Shown here one piece after another: positions 13,286-26,457 of a stretch of 64,000 nucleotides of DNA. The notes under the pieces are model-generated. The model saw nothing but the letters and a program-made list of their open reading frames with translations. It did not search any database and had not been told where the DNA came from. Position 1 is the first letter of the stretch. Every line of letters starts with the position of its first letter. The DNA comes from Filosporella fistucella (Eukaryota > Ascomycota > Leotiomycetes > Helotiales): the NCBI GenBank assembly GCA_030077755.1, contig JAQJZZ010000008.1:62001-126000 (forward strand). The letters run 5' to 3'. The translations under genes were made by a program, and so were the position numbers.

Positions 13286-14179
13286 TCACCTCCTCATTAT
13301 TGAAATCCGCACTGCAAGGTCACAGGCACGGACCGATACAAGAATACAGCGCCAACGGTTAATAGAAAGCGCAGTTCCGATGTGCTTGTGCACGCTCTGT
13401 CTCCGTGCTTCATTCTCTGCTGACGGATCTGCGCCTGCTCCAAGTATGTACCGCACGTCTGCCATTTTTCCGATGACCTTTGAGGTCCACCATTGCCAGA
13501 TCCAAGGTTCTCTGTCACTCATTTCTCTCCAGTAAAGAAGGAGTCTGGCGTCCTGGGTATTGAAACTCCATTTCGAGCTGCCATCAGCGCTAACATCTAC
13601 GAAGTCTTTTTGCAAGATCCAGTACCTAAAGCATATCAGTGACGGATCCAAATGGGAATACATCAGGAAGATCGATGGACGAACTCACAAAGCAACTGGT
13701 AATGCTCCGGTTTTAAGCATTGCTGCGCGCATATTATTACCCGCTTTCGCTAGATCTTCCAGCAATTTGTTGTATCTGCCAAAGTCTGCATGTCCTTTGA
13801 AGATCACAGGCAGATGATTCGGCAAGCGATTCGCGCTTAGTGGGCCATAATGGAAATGATGTATGGTCAGGAAGGTCTTCAGATATGGGCGCTGTACTTC
13901 GTCTCCATGCATCATATTTGCGTATTTAGATTCCTCGCGCGACACTAGATTCTGAGAGTCCGCCTCATAGTCAACCTCGAAATCACCAAAAATTGTGTAT
14001 TTTCGAACGATGAGTTTGGTCAATATCTCAGGCGTTGATCGGAATTTAGTGGCAACCAATTTCTCGAAATCTCGATTTGCTGCCTTTCTGTTCATGAAGT
14101 CTTTCAAGGTCTTTTGGAATTGTGTGCGTGCCTTGAAAGTCTCTGCGATTGTGCTCATGTTAGTGTGTGCGCCTTTCAT
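13286..14179 (-). CDS. unknown protein, 2 or more exons, N-terminus uncertain
   Basis: Exons 14179-13689 and 13625-13286 join cleanly (VAL to YWILQKDF) across a 63-nt intron and give about 276 residues from the ATG at 14179; an inner ATG lies at 14158. The product is mixed alpha-beta with segments such as TQFQKTLKDFMNRKAANRDF, KYTIFGDFEVDYEAD, FLTIHHFHYGP and WREMSDREPWIWQWWTSK. There is no signal peptide, membrane helix or motif I know. Upstream, 14478-14290 on the same strand reads as plausible coding sequence (LNHTVVEAYQLIIDAEH) followed by a GTAAGACG donor, so a 5' exon may be missing from this model. Function unknown. Confidence 0.55.
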
Positions 14180-14479
14180 ATGGATGAGAGCTACATGCCT
14201 GGCATTTTCGGCTTTGGCAGAGATGCGGGAGAAGGAGGATTTGGTACTGGTGGTGCTAGATCTTCCTCCATCATGGGTTCGTCTTACATCATGTGCTCTG
14301 CGTCTATGATGAGTTGATATGCCTCGACAACAGTATGATTCAGGTGGAGGAAGTGATATGAAGACGGAAAGAGGAGGAGTATGGAAGATGGATTGAGAAA
14401 AAGAAAGGTATTGGAACGCGGCCCCTGCAATAGGGACCTGGTGATCAAGGTGAAGTTGTCGTCAGTTGAAATATACACA

Positions 14480-16451
14480 CGCTTTCAAAGATTCGGGCCT
14501 TACCGACTTGGGTAACTGGCGAAATTACTCTCAGTTTCAAACTCGATACGGACGTGTTCAGAATAGTTTAATGAAGAAAATTCTTCTCAACTGCAATTCT
14601 ACACTTTTACGCTGCAGACAATGTGTGTCTATGGGCACCAGAAGCATAAAAATGCAAAAGTGAAGCCAAACTTTATACTTCCAATGGAACTCTTCAGTTT
14701 TCACAAAACACTCTACTTCTCCTAATTTTGAAGTTAATCTGAAGTAGTACACATGACCATGTCGGGGATTAGGATCTCTCTCAACCTCGCCTTCAACCTC
14801 ACTTTCCTAGAAACAATGTTTATAATGACAACATGTCGACCGCCTTGACAGTTCACACTATTCAATAGGGTAAAATCTGCAATGCCAGTACAACAACACG
14901 CAAGTTGATTGGGAATCTGATATACTCGCAGTCCGTAGCTGCGGATTGGCGATGGCGAGTTGTTTAATAGTCTCCTTGTATCCTAAATCTTGTCGGGGAA
15001 TTGCTCGACTTTTTGACGCTTTGGGTCTTTTCCTCTCTAGCCTTTGTCAACAAAAATCATCGTCACAGCGCTTGAGAAGTGTTGAATCAGCAATTCAGAG
15101 GAGTAGAACTAAAACGTCTACAGCTGGCTTCATAAAATTCGAGACATTGAGGATTCAGACTATACTTGTACCTGGTAGCTGCTATATCTTTCTTAGATTC
15201 TATATCAACGATAAACAAAACCCGTAGACAAATCAGGAGAGTCAGATAGGATATAAGATCATACAATGTTCTTTTGGACAGATGAAGACCTTTTCTTTTT
15301 CTTTTCAGGGGCCAAGTATCCACTCCTCAAAGACAACGCTGCCTTTGCTGCTAAGCAATTTTTCCCCGAGAGAGTAATAATCGAACAAGTACCACGAAGA
15401 ATCACGAAATACGGAGAAAGAGATTTGTCCAACAGTTTCTCTGAATTCACATCTCCATTTTGCAGCATCTCTACCTGATCTGAAATATAGATAAGAGGTA
15501 AATACACCGGTGTTTGAATATATTCGTCACAGATCAACTATTTCTAGGGTGCCTAGGAATATAGGAAATTATATAGGTATACTTACATTATCTACTTTCG
15601 TGCACTTCAATTCCACCATGCAACAAAGTTGGCACACATAGTGCTCCCGTCATGTCCCCAAGCCAGCCCTGTTGAGCCTAACTCAGCGACCCGTAACGGT
15701 GTCCTGCACGGAGGTTTCAGAGGTTGACCCCACTATGCTGTACCCCCGAAATCCGCGAGCTCGCCTTCCTATGCCACCTATGTCTGCATCGACTCCATCA
15801 CCACGTATTGGTTAGTTTGTTACGCGTTAGTATTATCATTCCTTAGCTACGTGTTATTTTGAATTGATCTGCACTGAAAATGAAGTGTGGCTAAGGCAAA
15901 TGGATCATTTAAAGGAGGTGAGTAGACATGTCATTGAGCTGAACTATTTCCTTTCCCGTGACGAGGAGTTGTGATTATACTTGAATTAGGACTAACCTTA
16001 AGGTAGTATTGAACTTATGATTGGTCTATTCTACTCAGAAATCGTCAGTCTCCAAATCGAGACTTCGTGTCACAATTGCAATAGGAAGATCAGTCAAGGT
16101 CGAAGCATTTCTCATGCGGTAATTCGTCTTAAGTCTGCTAAGCATCGAATGATGGTTACTAGGCAGAGAGCATTACCGAGCAGATCAAGTTAATTCTCGA
16201 GAAGTTCCTGCTACGAGAATCTGTTGCTGCTCCGATTGACCATTGCCTGCATACTGCTGCAAGGTGGGGGCGGTGTTACTCGTTAAGCGCTCTCCTCGGT
16301 GAGCGATTTCCCTCTCTAATCCGCCATAGTGGTCGCTGTGCTGGGCTCAAGGTAATGAATTCTACAACAACAATCAGCAACGTCTCAACCGTCTCAAAGG
16401 TCTCTAAAGTTGTGGTCCTTCGACTCTCCGAAATAAAATTGCGGACACAAC
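14480..16451. other. 2-kb intergenic stretch, no gene supported
   Basis: Between the unknown minus-strand gene and the HET gene, which are divergent. Only short frames. The proximal few hundred bases on each side should hold their promoters; no motif stands out. Confidence 0.5.
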
Positions 16452-19046
16452 GTGACGATGACTTCGTGGCGGGGAGAACCAAAGAGCCATATCGATGCTT
16501 CGATCCAAGAGGCATTAGATATTTCTAGAAATGCATTCTCCTCGGACTCAGAGCTTTTCATAAAGTCTGTGGCCTCTACACGACTGTGTATCAACTGTAC
16601 TCGTGCGTGCATGAACTGTGTTCGATATCCATCATACGTAGGCGCGCACCACGACGGATATCATGGTCTCTATGCGTGGTTATATAGGGACCTGTTGCTC
16701 CGAAGCACATGGGGTGAAAACCCGAAAGATTCTAGCACACCGTTTTGGTCCAAGTCTAAGAAAGACTTCATGAGAGTCACAAGCCCGTCTGGCTGCCACC
16801 TCTGCATTATCATTGCTCGCGCCTTCCATCAAGCCTCTATCGCAACTTTTGCGAAAATGGATGTTGATCAAACACTGAAATATTTATTCGAATACCGTAC
16901 CGCCGAGCGGGATCCAAGTGGGAAACTCGACTATGATCAAAGGACTCGTATGCCCCTGGACAACATCGTACTCCTAGATCAAATGCCAGCTGAGTTCTGG
17001 CTAGAGCTAACACCTAAAACGGTGGAGATGATCAGCCACCCGCCTATTCATTTTCGTATGCAGCCTCTGACAGGTAAGAGTAATAAGAAAAAGTGAGAGA
17101 AGATCGCTGACGTGGGCCTAGCATCTTCTTGCGGTGACGCGATTCATACGGATGTGAAAGCGCATGTATCAACTGGAAACCGTCAAAACTTCGAGCTGGG
17201 ACTGAAATGGCTTGAAAATTGTAGGAATTATCATAAGATGTGCATACTTTTCCGCCCTGGGCGCCAAGATTGGCGACCATCAAGACTCATCTATGTCGGT
17301 GACGATTTTCCAAGACTTAGTGTTTCTTCTGACAATAAGGGGTCTTTGAGATATTGTGCGTTGAGCTACTGCTGGGGAAAGAACCAAAACGTGGTACTGA
17401 CGAGGAACACACTTTTCGAATATCAACAGCACCTTCCAGTTGAGATTCTGCCAACGACTATCCGAGACGCAATCACCTTCACCAAAAGCATTAAATGTCT
17501 GTATCTTTGGATCGATGCCCTCTGCATAATCCAAGATTCCCAGGAGGATTGGGAAGACCAGTCTTCACAAATGGGTGCCATATATGGCTTGGCGACTCTC
17601 ACCATCGCCGCAGGTGGGACTTCTAATGTGACAGAAGGTATGTTCTGTAGACGCGATCCACGAACTGTTCGACCATGCGTAGTCCATATTGGTGGCGGAC
17701 CTGGACCGTTTGTACGAATCACCCCTTGGGTGGTATATCCTAGTAATGCCGAGCAGAGGATAGCACAAGCTTTCCATGACAACCCTTTATCTCGGCGAGC
17801 CTGGACATTGCAGGAACGTATACTCTCTCCAAGAGTGCTGATGTTTGGCGAGAATCAAATACTTTGGTCGTGCGTCACTATGGAAGCCTGTGAGACTTTT
17901 CCAAGTGGGCTACACCCACAGTTTAGCACACCTTTGAGTGAAATGCGAAGTTTAGCAAATCTGCGACAGAGATTGATGACTATTTCAACAACATCAGAGG
18001 GATCACCGTCCGAATTTTGGGACGATGTCGTTCAGATGTACTCGAAAACTGATTTGACAATGAGCTCTGACAAGCTGGTGGCCTTACATGGATTTGTGAC
18101 GAGGCTGACTGGAGGGCTTCGAGATGAAACAAAGAATGACACACACCAGAAAGAAGTTACAAGTTACAAGTACATGGCAGGAATCTGGTACGACAAAAAT
18201 GTCAAACAACAACTTCTATGGCGCACAAAGCAAAGCTCGGTCCGTTCACGTCCTAAATCCTACCGTGCCCCGTCTTGGTCCTGGGCCGCCATCGATGGTG
18301 AAATTCTACCATTCGAACAGTATATTTTTTGGGCCTGGACAGACAGCGAGTTCGAGCTGGCAACAGTCTTAGACATACATGCCGAACCACTGCTCTCTCA
18401 TAAGGGATCACACACTGGCCAAGTTTCTGGAGGGTATCTCGATCTACGATGTTTCCTGCGCCGCTGCTTCCTGTACAAATCACAATCGCCAACAAAATCT
18501 CATCCCGATGAGTCGATTTGCTCAGACGCTATCATTGTCTCTGCCCAGACTTGGGAAGATGTTCAAGCAGATATATCTAGCTCGAATGATAGCAACCTGA
18601 TGATCCGGAATCAAGACAAGTCAATGCTTTTCACAGAGTACTGTACACTAGACTGTCCTGACGATATTCCATCATCACAATGGGTTGAGGTGTATTGTGT
18701 TCCAATTGATCGTGCATCACTTGAGACGGACAGGTATGAGCGGCCGATATGGGAAAGTTATGAGGGGTTGATTCTTAGGAACGTGAGAGAGCAAGAAGTG
18801 ACGAACGAACGGCCGCAAGTAAGACCACAAAGCCAAGGACCAAGAGCAAAACCTCCTGCAGATCCAGAACTCAGGGGCAATATATATCCATCTGCAGTAT
18901 CCCACACATTCAGCCGCGTGGGACTGTTTGCTTATCATATCAATGACGAGAATCGAAATATGCGTGAAGATGCATTATTTGGGCCGACTTCGGACCTGAG
19001 CTCAAAAATGGATTCCAGGGATCGATTTTCGATTCGAGTTATATAA
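16452..19046 (+). CDS. HET (heterokaryon incompatibility) domain protein, 848 aa
   Basis: Exons 16452-17073 and 17122-19046 (48-nt intron; join PLT-ASSCGD). The N-terminal 207 residues carry a C-x2-C-x3-C-x2-C cluster (CINCTRACMNC) and further Cys/His residues (PSGCHLC), suggesting a metal-binding module. The HET domain starts near residue 285 with YCALSYCWG, continues with IRDAITF, CLYLWIDALCIIQD and YGLATLTIAAGG, and ends with SRRAWTLQERILSPRVLMFG. HET domains trigger regulated cell death in nonself recognition. The C-terminal 400 residues have no known domain. No STAND or NLR module is fused. The ORF is long and intact, so the gene is probably functional. Whether it controls heterokaryon incompatibility in this species cannot be told from sequence. 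Confidence 0.9.
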
Positions 19047-19485
19047 AGAGCAGAATTGATTCATCTCACATAGCGTTCAATGGAGCAGAGGAAGATGTTT
19101 CAGACTGCCAGCAATTGACTTGGTGCATAGCATGCAACGGTCTAGTGCTCCAGGCGGCGTGCAAACCGTTAAAGCGGCAGGAACATTAGATAAATTCGGG
19201 ATATTATGGCAAAAGTTAGTCAACACGTGAGACCTTCGTAACAACTTCACCTTTCCAGCTTTTGTTCCAAGTAGCCTACTATCTATTTGGCGACAAAAGC
19301 GCCATAGCCTTTATCTCGTCGAAACGATTTCTAAAGGCTGGCGCCTGCTTGCCTTTTGTATTCACATCCTTCTAGGGCTGGGAAATCCTAACGTCATCAT
19401 TTTTGGTTGGTGCTTTGATATCAGTGGAGATTTGTGAGCACCGACGACCTACAGACAACATAGTTTTCTGTTAGAGTTATTCGTC
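19047..19485. other. short intergenic region
   Basis: Between the HET gene and the downstream Rossmann-fold gene on the same strand; expected to hold the terminator of one and the promoter of the other. Nothing else seen. Confidence 0.5.
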
Positions 19486-20529
19486 ATGATGGACCGGCTT
19501 GTCTTGGAATCAAATCCCCTCGTCTCATGCAATACCATCCCGCAAAATAGAGAGCAATCCGGATCCTCCGCCGCTATTTCTCCTTCACAGGTGGACATGC
19601 TTATCTTAGGAGCAGGATGGACTTCAACATTTCTCATCCCAACCCTCGAACAAGAGGAGATCAAGTACGCAGCCACCACAACCACAGGGCGGGATCATAC
19701 TTTAAAATTCAAATTCGAGTACGATGATTCACGTGAGCCAGGATACAAAGATGACATCAAGCCATATGAACAACTTCCTCTCGCAAGAACAATCTTGATT
19801 ACGTTTCCTCTTCGAGGCAAAAAGCCATTACAGCATCTGAAGGGATTATACGAAAAAGTGCATGGAAGTAACGGACAGTTCATTCTCCTTGGCAGCTCCG
19901 GGATATGGCAAATCCCGGATCAAGATCTTTGGGTGACAAGAAATACGAAGTATGATATTGACAGCCCACGAGCTCAGGCAGAGGACGAATTGATCAGGCA
20001 AGGGGGGTGCGCACTGAATCTTTCAGGCTTGTGGGGAGACCAGAGACAGCCGAAGAATTGGGTTGACAGGGTTGCACCAACGAAGGAGAAGTTGGCTGAG
20101 AAGACGTGAGTTTTTAACTGTGTTTCTGTGGAAGCTTTTATTGATTTTTCAGATCACTTCATCTGATCCATGGAGAGGATGTTGCGAGAGGCATCGTAGC
20201 ATGTCACAAGAAATGGGAGGCTGCGAAAGGACAGCGATTTGTGTGTTTCTCATCCCTTCGAAATACAAATCTAACGTGCAACCCAGATGTTGACCGATCT
20301 AATTGTATACGATTGGTGGGAGCTTGTTCTTGGATTTGCAGCAGATGCTCTCAAGGTCAACGCGAAAGACGAGAAAGCTAGCAAGCAATTCAGTTGGGTT
20401 CAGGAGCTGATGAGCGAGAAGGACGTGAGAGCCTTGCCGAGATCAAAGCACCAATTGGGTCGATGCTACGATTCAAGAGATTTTTGGGAGATTTTCAATA
20501 TCTCGCCCATAAAGGCAAGAGTTCATTAA
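19486..20529 (+). CDS. NAD(P)-binding Rossmann-fold protein (YeeZ-like), 3 exons
   Basis: Exons 19486-20105, 20153-20240 and 20287-20529 give 316 residues. An N-terminal disordered stretch of about 35 residues precedes MLILGAGWTSTFLIPTL, a glycine-rich dinucleotide-binding loop. The later segments ILITFPLRG, FILLGSSGIW, LNLSGLWGDQR and LHLIHGEDVARGIVACH match the atypical-SDR plan in which the last segment ends the Rossmann core. The C-terminal exon carries WWELVLGFA and a conserved tail ending near YDSRDFWEIF. The third exon was placed by the GTGTGT donor at 20241 and the CAG acceptor at 20286. A second in-frame ATG follows the first directly. Substrate unknown; the family includes nucleoside-diphosphate-sugar epimerase-like proteins. 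Confidence 0.85.
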
Positions 20530-20663
20530 TGGTGGCTATTGATAATGGAGAAAAGGAAACGAGATATTAATGATATCACTTCCCATCCAAGTTCAGACCT
20601 GCACGCCTGAACTGAAATGACAATTACCCCGCAGCCTCCAAACTACCCCGCGAGAAGAACTTT

Positions 20664-22822
20664 TCAAACGTACTGACTTGGACAAGTAGTCAAATCATCA
20701 TTTGAACATGAGGCAAACATACTCTTCCCGATAGCACCAATTGCCTTCGCCTTTGGCGATCTTAAAGTTGTCCCAAGCTTGACATCAATATGGCTCGCAC
20801 CTCCACCATTCGCAGGAATATCAGCAGGCTGAACAATAGTTCCTTGGAAGATTGTGTACGCGCCCTTCGTGGTGTATGAAGTCATCAGGACGGAGGCCTG
20901 CTTGTAAGTTGGCGAAGTTGAACCGACTTGACCGGCGGCGTAATAGAGTGTTGCGTTTAGCTTTGTTCCTGCTGGGGCGAGTGTCGTCAGGAGCTATGAT
21001 GGTCAGCATTTTGCACAATTCAGAGCTTAGGTGAAAAGTTTCTTACAGCAGCGCGGACAAGATATTTTGGGCCAGCGCCAAAGTTGGCATAGCTCAGAGA
21101 CGGAACGATAAAGAGCTTCTGGTTGATGGCTTCAGTGTATGATCCTTGAACTACCAATGAGTTGACATTCGAGGCGATGGTGTCGCTGAATGGATAGAAT
21201 GTTGTGTTTCCGAAGAATGGAAATCTTGTTGCATAGAAGTTGTGACCTTCACTGTCGGTTATGTTGTTGATCACGTATGCTTGCGGGACTATGGGATGTC
21301 AGTCAATGTTGCATGCTAAGTTAGTAGACTTACTGCCGACTTGGCTGGTTTTGGTTCCAACGTTTCCACCAGTAGTCTTGCCGTATGTGTACGATGCAGT
21401 GTTCGGCATAGCAGTCTTGGAGAAAGTCCCAATAACTCCATTATATGTAACAGCATTAGTGGCTGTGAGGTCAAGATATCCATCCATCGTGATCCATTTC
21501 CTGGGCCCGATAACATCCGAGAGCGTGACGCTCGATGGCACGGTATTGATCATTTTCTCGAATATGGTAAAGCAAGTGCTTTCGAAAGTGGCTTGTGTCT
21601 TGGCCAAGGCTTTGATTGTCGTGTTGCCATCAGAGTTAAAGATATTGAAATCCGATCTTGCTGCAGAATTTGATGTGGTAACAAGCGGTCCGCCTGCTTT
21701 CCCGGTTCCGTCAAGATATTTCTTGACTCCAACGTTGTCGAAAACGAATGGAGTGTCGTCGAAGTAGTCTACCTCGCTCGATCTAGAAGACGGTTAGAAC
21801 AACCCTACTTTATTTTTGTGAAGCTCTTGCTTACCCAAACGTGGGTTGAGTTCCGACTGGTTTATGTTAGCATTGTTATCTTTAACAATTGGCAAAAGTG
21901 AGATTACCAATTTCAGGGAAATTAACACCATGAACTCCACCTATTGAGTGACCGCAAGCACTGCTAATTGTCAATAATCATACATGAAGTGGAGGGATTG
22001 AGCATACACAGCTTGAATCATTTCAGTGGGGGTGAAGCCAGCTCTTGCGAATGCCGCCTTTTGTGATGGAAAAGGATCCAAAGGTCCGGGAACCCCAAGT
22101 GGTCCAGCTTCCTTTGCATCAATACGTCCAGCACGGAGCTTGATCATTGGGGAAGCTGGGTCGCATGACAGGACAGCCTCTGCCAGACCCTTCATGTTGT
22201 CAGATCGCGATATTTAAGTGAACGCGCTACTTACAAGTGCAATGAAATCGGCAGTTGATATGAAGACGGTAGAGAAGAGATTAAACTATTGATATCAGAA
22301 TCATCTCAGAGTTAGGTACCACAAGATTCTATACCCCGATGATGGTTCTATCAATGAAGCTCTCTCCAGGAAACACCTTGCCAAGATTCTCTGGTCGATC
22401 TGCCTCAAACCCGATCGATGCATCAAGACCTCTAAATATGGTATCAGCAGTGAGATCGAATATTCCAAGTCAGTCAGCTTACCCAGTTCCAGCAGTTTTG
22501 TTGGCCGTGATGAAATCATGGAAAACTGTTCTCACCCATTGTGCTGCTGTCTAAGAAACCGTTATTATATAAAGATCAAATCAATCATGTATAGGAACCG
22601 AGAATATTGTACCTGATCACCTGCCTGACCAGGAAATCCCGGCGGGGGGCCGTTCAAAACGAATTCACAAGGAGCAACTTGAAAGTCGATAGTGCCTGGT
22701 GTGAGCATAAGACGTTCGATAGCGAGTACTTTCTCGGCAAGTGAGATTCCATTGACATCTAGAGTCTGAGCAAAGACGCTCTGGCAGTGCAAGAGCAATG
22801 AAACGAAGGCGAGAATCAGCAT
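20664..22822 (-). CDS. secreted heme peroxidase (plant/fungal superfamily), 10 exons
   Basis: Ten exons: 22822-22613, 22550-22483, 22431-22335, 22285-22235, 22189-22008, 21963-21908, 21856-21835, 21782-21334, 21288-21047 and 20993-20664, all in phase, 568 residues. The signal peptide ends at SVFA. The distal heme motif WVRTVFHDF provides the catalytic Arg and His; DASIGFE follows. SACGHSIGGVHGVNFPEIV gives the proximal His. The C-terminal 250 residues are a beta-rich extension (GTTLRSPKAKAIG, near the end) not found in classical lignin-type peroxidases but typical of ascomycete hybrid-type secreted peroxidases. It should use H2O2 to oxidise phenolic or other substrates outside the cell. Very high intron density contrasts with its neighbours. 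Substrate class cannot be settled from sequence. Confidence 0.88.
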
Positions 22823-25566
22823 CGTGACTCGTAAGGTGATGGCGAAAGGTGTATTACTTGAATACGGATAAAGATTGCAGAAGCTGAGGCTATATGGAGC
22901 AGGTGTTGAGTAATTTATAGTTGTGAGTAGCTTATGCTTGTATGGCCTTCAGCCAAACATTCTCTTTGCATTGCCATTATACTGTTGCTCCCGAATCTTC
23001 TCATGATGGTCTACCAACCTGCAAGGAATATCGGACGAGGGTAGTACCCGAGCACAATGAGGCAAGGCGGGCTCAGGAAATGGGATGACGATAGCACGAC
23101 CCCAATCAAGATACAAGATTGGCTGGCAAGAATGATAAGATGAGTCTGTATCAGTCATCGTGCTGATTTTCTTTGATGTGGCTTCCCTGCCGCCATCATC
23201 TACTACGGTGATATGGTGGACTTTCGGCCGCCATGAAATAGAAATCTCGATAGATATCAAAGGTTCCTGCATCTCGTCTATCAATACGGGTTGGTGGGCT
23301 TTAGTCTGGAGCTGGCTGGGCGGAGGAGGCTAGTCGTTCAAGCTTTTATTCGTGGTCCCGAGCAAGGTACGGAAGGATGCCGATATCAAATGTCAGAACA
23401 TCTGGGCTCATAGAAGTCTAAATTTGACATACTTGCGGGACTGCAAGCTTAGGTAACCTCGGTGAGGTGTTGATGAATACAACCTTGCCATCCGAAATGC
23501 ATAAATCACACTGCATTAGACAAATCCGGTGCCAAGGTTGGTTAACGACATGAGATGAAGCTTAAATAAGAGTCGAAAGGGAGAAGTATGGTCTGGCATA
23601 GCAATATCAGCGCTGCGGAAGGCTTGCTGAGGATCCATCAATTGAGTTCCATTGGCGATCATAGTCTGACAGAGAAATAAGGATACTTGAATAGGACATA
23701 CGACGAAATGCCCCCTGCGCGGTAGCACAACAGTAAGAAGTTTATTTTTCTGACTCTGGGGCTTGTGATAGCTTCAAAACAGTTCCCTGGATTTCTCAGG
23801 TGAAGGATCAATGACGGCAAACAATAATTGGTGCTCGACTTTCAGTACGATTCTCTTTTCATTGTGCGTATGGTCCCTCGACGCAGAGCATTCAATGTCC
23901 CGAAGTAGATTTCAAGACGTTATCCGGAAGTCTTCCGGCGGCGGCCCCTTGTAAAGTTGTAGGTAAGCGTCGATGGTAAGGGTACATCAAAGTGGGGGTG
24001 TTCAAGCTTTAGAACCTATCATGAATTTGGAGAATACTTACTGTGCCTTACGGTTCCCACGAAGACAAAAATTCATGCAATAACCCCGGCACCTGTCAGA
24101 TGTGGCGTCCCGACCTCAATATCTCAATTGCGGGTACGCCCGCTGGAGGTTCAAGGATTTCAATCCTACACGTGGGATTCCTGATAGATTTCAACCATTC
24201 TGATGGGACTGCGAGCGCCTTGAAGTATCCACATGCGGCTCGTAACCCTTTAACCGTTAGAGCCTGTTGTGCTGCATGAGAGGAACAGGTCGTGGAATGT
24301 TTGACCAAGCCGTGAAATGTTCACCGATTGATCAGTTGAACATTTGGTAAGTTGCAAATGTCAGCAATCAGCCCTAGGTAAATTTGGGAGGTGCCAGCGG
24401 GGGTGATGACCAGGCTTCGGAAAGATTGATTGGAACACCAGAATTTCAACAGACTATACCCTGCTTCTCGTATTTCCAAACATTCCTGCAGGTCAGAGGT
24501 AAGCTCCCAACGAGATGCACCTCTTCCAAAGAAGTCTCAATTGATGACATCTAGAACATGGGAACTCATCTCAGTAGATAAGTATTCGCTTTGAGAGACA
24601 TTCGGAAGGAACTATAACGGGCAAGTAAAAGCGGGATTCTTTCGTTGGCATCTAAATGCACATATGCTTCGAAGGATGAAAATTCAGGGCGAATATCTGA
24701 ACAATAAATGATCTGTATGGAACGCAATTCAAGGAAAGAAGCAGGAAGGGCTTTTCAGTTGATGCAAAATGTGTATCAGAAGCATTGTCCAAATAAAAAG
24801 TCGCACATGGTGAAGGTAGTCCGATATCTATGTCGAAACTGAGTAGTTCCACTTGTTCACCCTAGCTTGTCGGCATCTTCAATGAGCATGTGAAAGTGCA
24901 ACTTCTCCTCACTTGCACATGCCCCAAGAAGAATACCTCTAATGGTGGTGATGTCTTTGATCCAACGAGATATATTTTGTTTTTCGTTGCTCATCGTCGT
25001 CGTGTTCGTGTTCGGTTTACTTTATTAATTCGATCGACGAGGAAACTCGACATCATTAATTCAATTACGTTGATCAGGATATGAAGACTAGATTCTCAAA
25101 TCGGAAACTCGGATCTCAATCGAGATGGGAATTAAGACAATCGCATAGCGAGATGTGGGGTGTACCTGGCCTAGAGCGCGCTAAGGAAGACGATCGGAGT
25201 CTTGACGACGTTGACATTTTAAAGGTATGAGGGCCCGTCATTGATATGGACGGGACAGAAGAAACAATAACAATAGTACTTTGAAACGTGATAACTCGAT
25301 AGTGAATCCGGGGATGGGAGAATGCCGAGACCCTAAAAGCAATTGTATTTCGGTAGCGATGAGATAGTAAATGTAATGACATCAATGAGGCGAGGAAGAG
25401 CCAAAGCACCGACGCTCTCACAAATTGCACTTTAAAGCAGAATTATAAAAGTTAAGGTCATACTCGCTTCAAATTATCTCCATAGCCATCATTTCACGTT
25501 CTCAACTCATTCCTTCTGGTCAAACCACAATTTCCCAACCCCAAGATCAAAACTTCAACACTCAAG
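22823..25566. other. 2.7-kb intergenic stretch, no gene supported
   Basis: Between two divergent genes. Minus-strand frames at 22949-23284 and 23516-23728 and a few others are short and lack domains; I could not join them by splicing. AT-rich tracts around 24.9-25.1 kb. No RNA gene recognised. Confidence 0.45.
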
Positions 25567-25955
25567 ATGTCTGCCGACGACCAATACGAGCAACCCAATG
25601 ACAGTGTCTCCGGTGATGTCCCAGCAGGAGACGCTCAAGATAACGATTACACCTCTCGCCCTGGCCAAAAACAGGCACCCATCCCTGTCCAGTCAGATAA
25701 TGCTCCGGTAGAGGATCCAATTGATCCTGCTACTGCCGATAGTGATGAGCAACTTTGTAAGATACTTATTTGACTATGATTCGCATGCATAGAAACTAAC
25801 AAACCGCAGCGAGAGATGATAATGAAGCTATTGATGAAGGAAACATTATTGGAGAGAGGACTCGAGGCGCGGGACCCAGCGGTGGATATACGGAGCCAGG
25901 TGATGAGGAGGGGTTGCCAGGACCAGAGGATGGAACGAGTGCTGGAGCCCAGTAG
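25567..25955 (+). CDS. small acidic disordered protein, 111 aa
   Basis: Exons 25567-25756 and 25810-25955 (53-nt intron) encode 111 residues. The product is low in hydrophobic residues and acidic: DDQYEQPND, QDNDYTSRPGQKQAPIPVQS, VEDPIDPATADSDEQLSRDD, then EGNIIGERTRGAGPSGGY and EPGDEEGLPGPEDG. The pattern, a run of Ser/Asp with TADSDEQL and ERTRGA, looks like a small conserved protein of filamentous fungi that I recall only as uncharacterised, possibly histone-chaperone-like; I assign no role. Reading only the first exon gives a short tail after DEQL, so the splice matters. The exon join keeps the acidic composition on both sides, which supports it. Confidence 0.7.
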
Positions 25956-26457
25956 ATGTTGGAATGAATTCTGGATTGTGTGGGATATAGTTTTATTTGA
26001 TATTGATGCTATTATTGTTCTGGACAGTTGCTTCGAAAGATGAAAGACATAATGTACGTGCTTCAGATATTTTTGTCCAGTGAAGGATATCGAATTGTCT
26101 GCAGCACCACATAAGGTTGCTAACGCCTCGACAAGTCATTATTTCTGGATTAGACTCCCAAAGCGCTACTGAGCACGCCAGGAGACGGTGGAAGACTTGT
26201 GTCGTCTCTGCATCGGGGAAAAGCTCTGCGTCCTCTCGTTATGCTCACGCCAACGGACGTAAGTACATGTGAAGTTGGACACTTCCTTGATTTCGAGTCC
26301 GTCTAAAAGAACAGTTTGTAGCGTACACGGTGGCAGGCACTTGCCAAAACCACAGCAGGACAAGTCTGGCAAAAGTCTGCGTAAAGACATGGGGTATATA
26401 TTTTGATACATATATGGTACAGTATGTCAAAAAGAATGGACTTGTACTTGCACAGCG
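25956..26457. other. convergent intergenic region
   Basis: Five hundred bases between the 3' ends of the small acidic gene and BCS1. It should contain both transcript ends. No gene or repeat seen. Confidence 0.5.
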
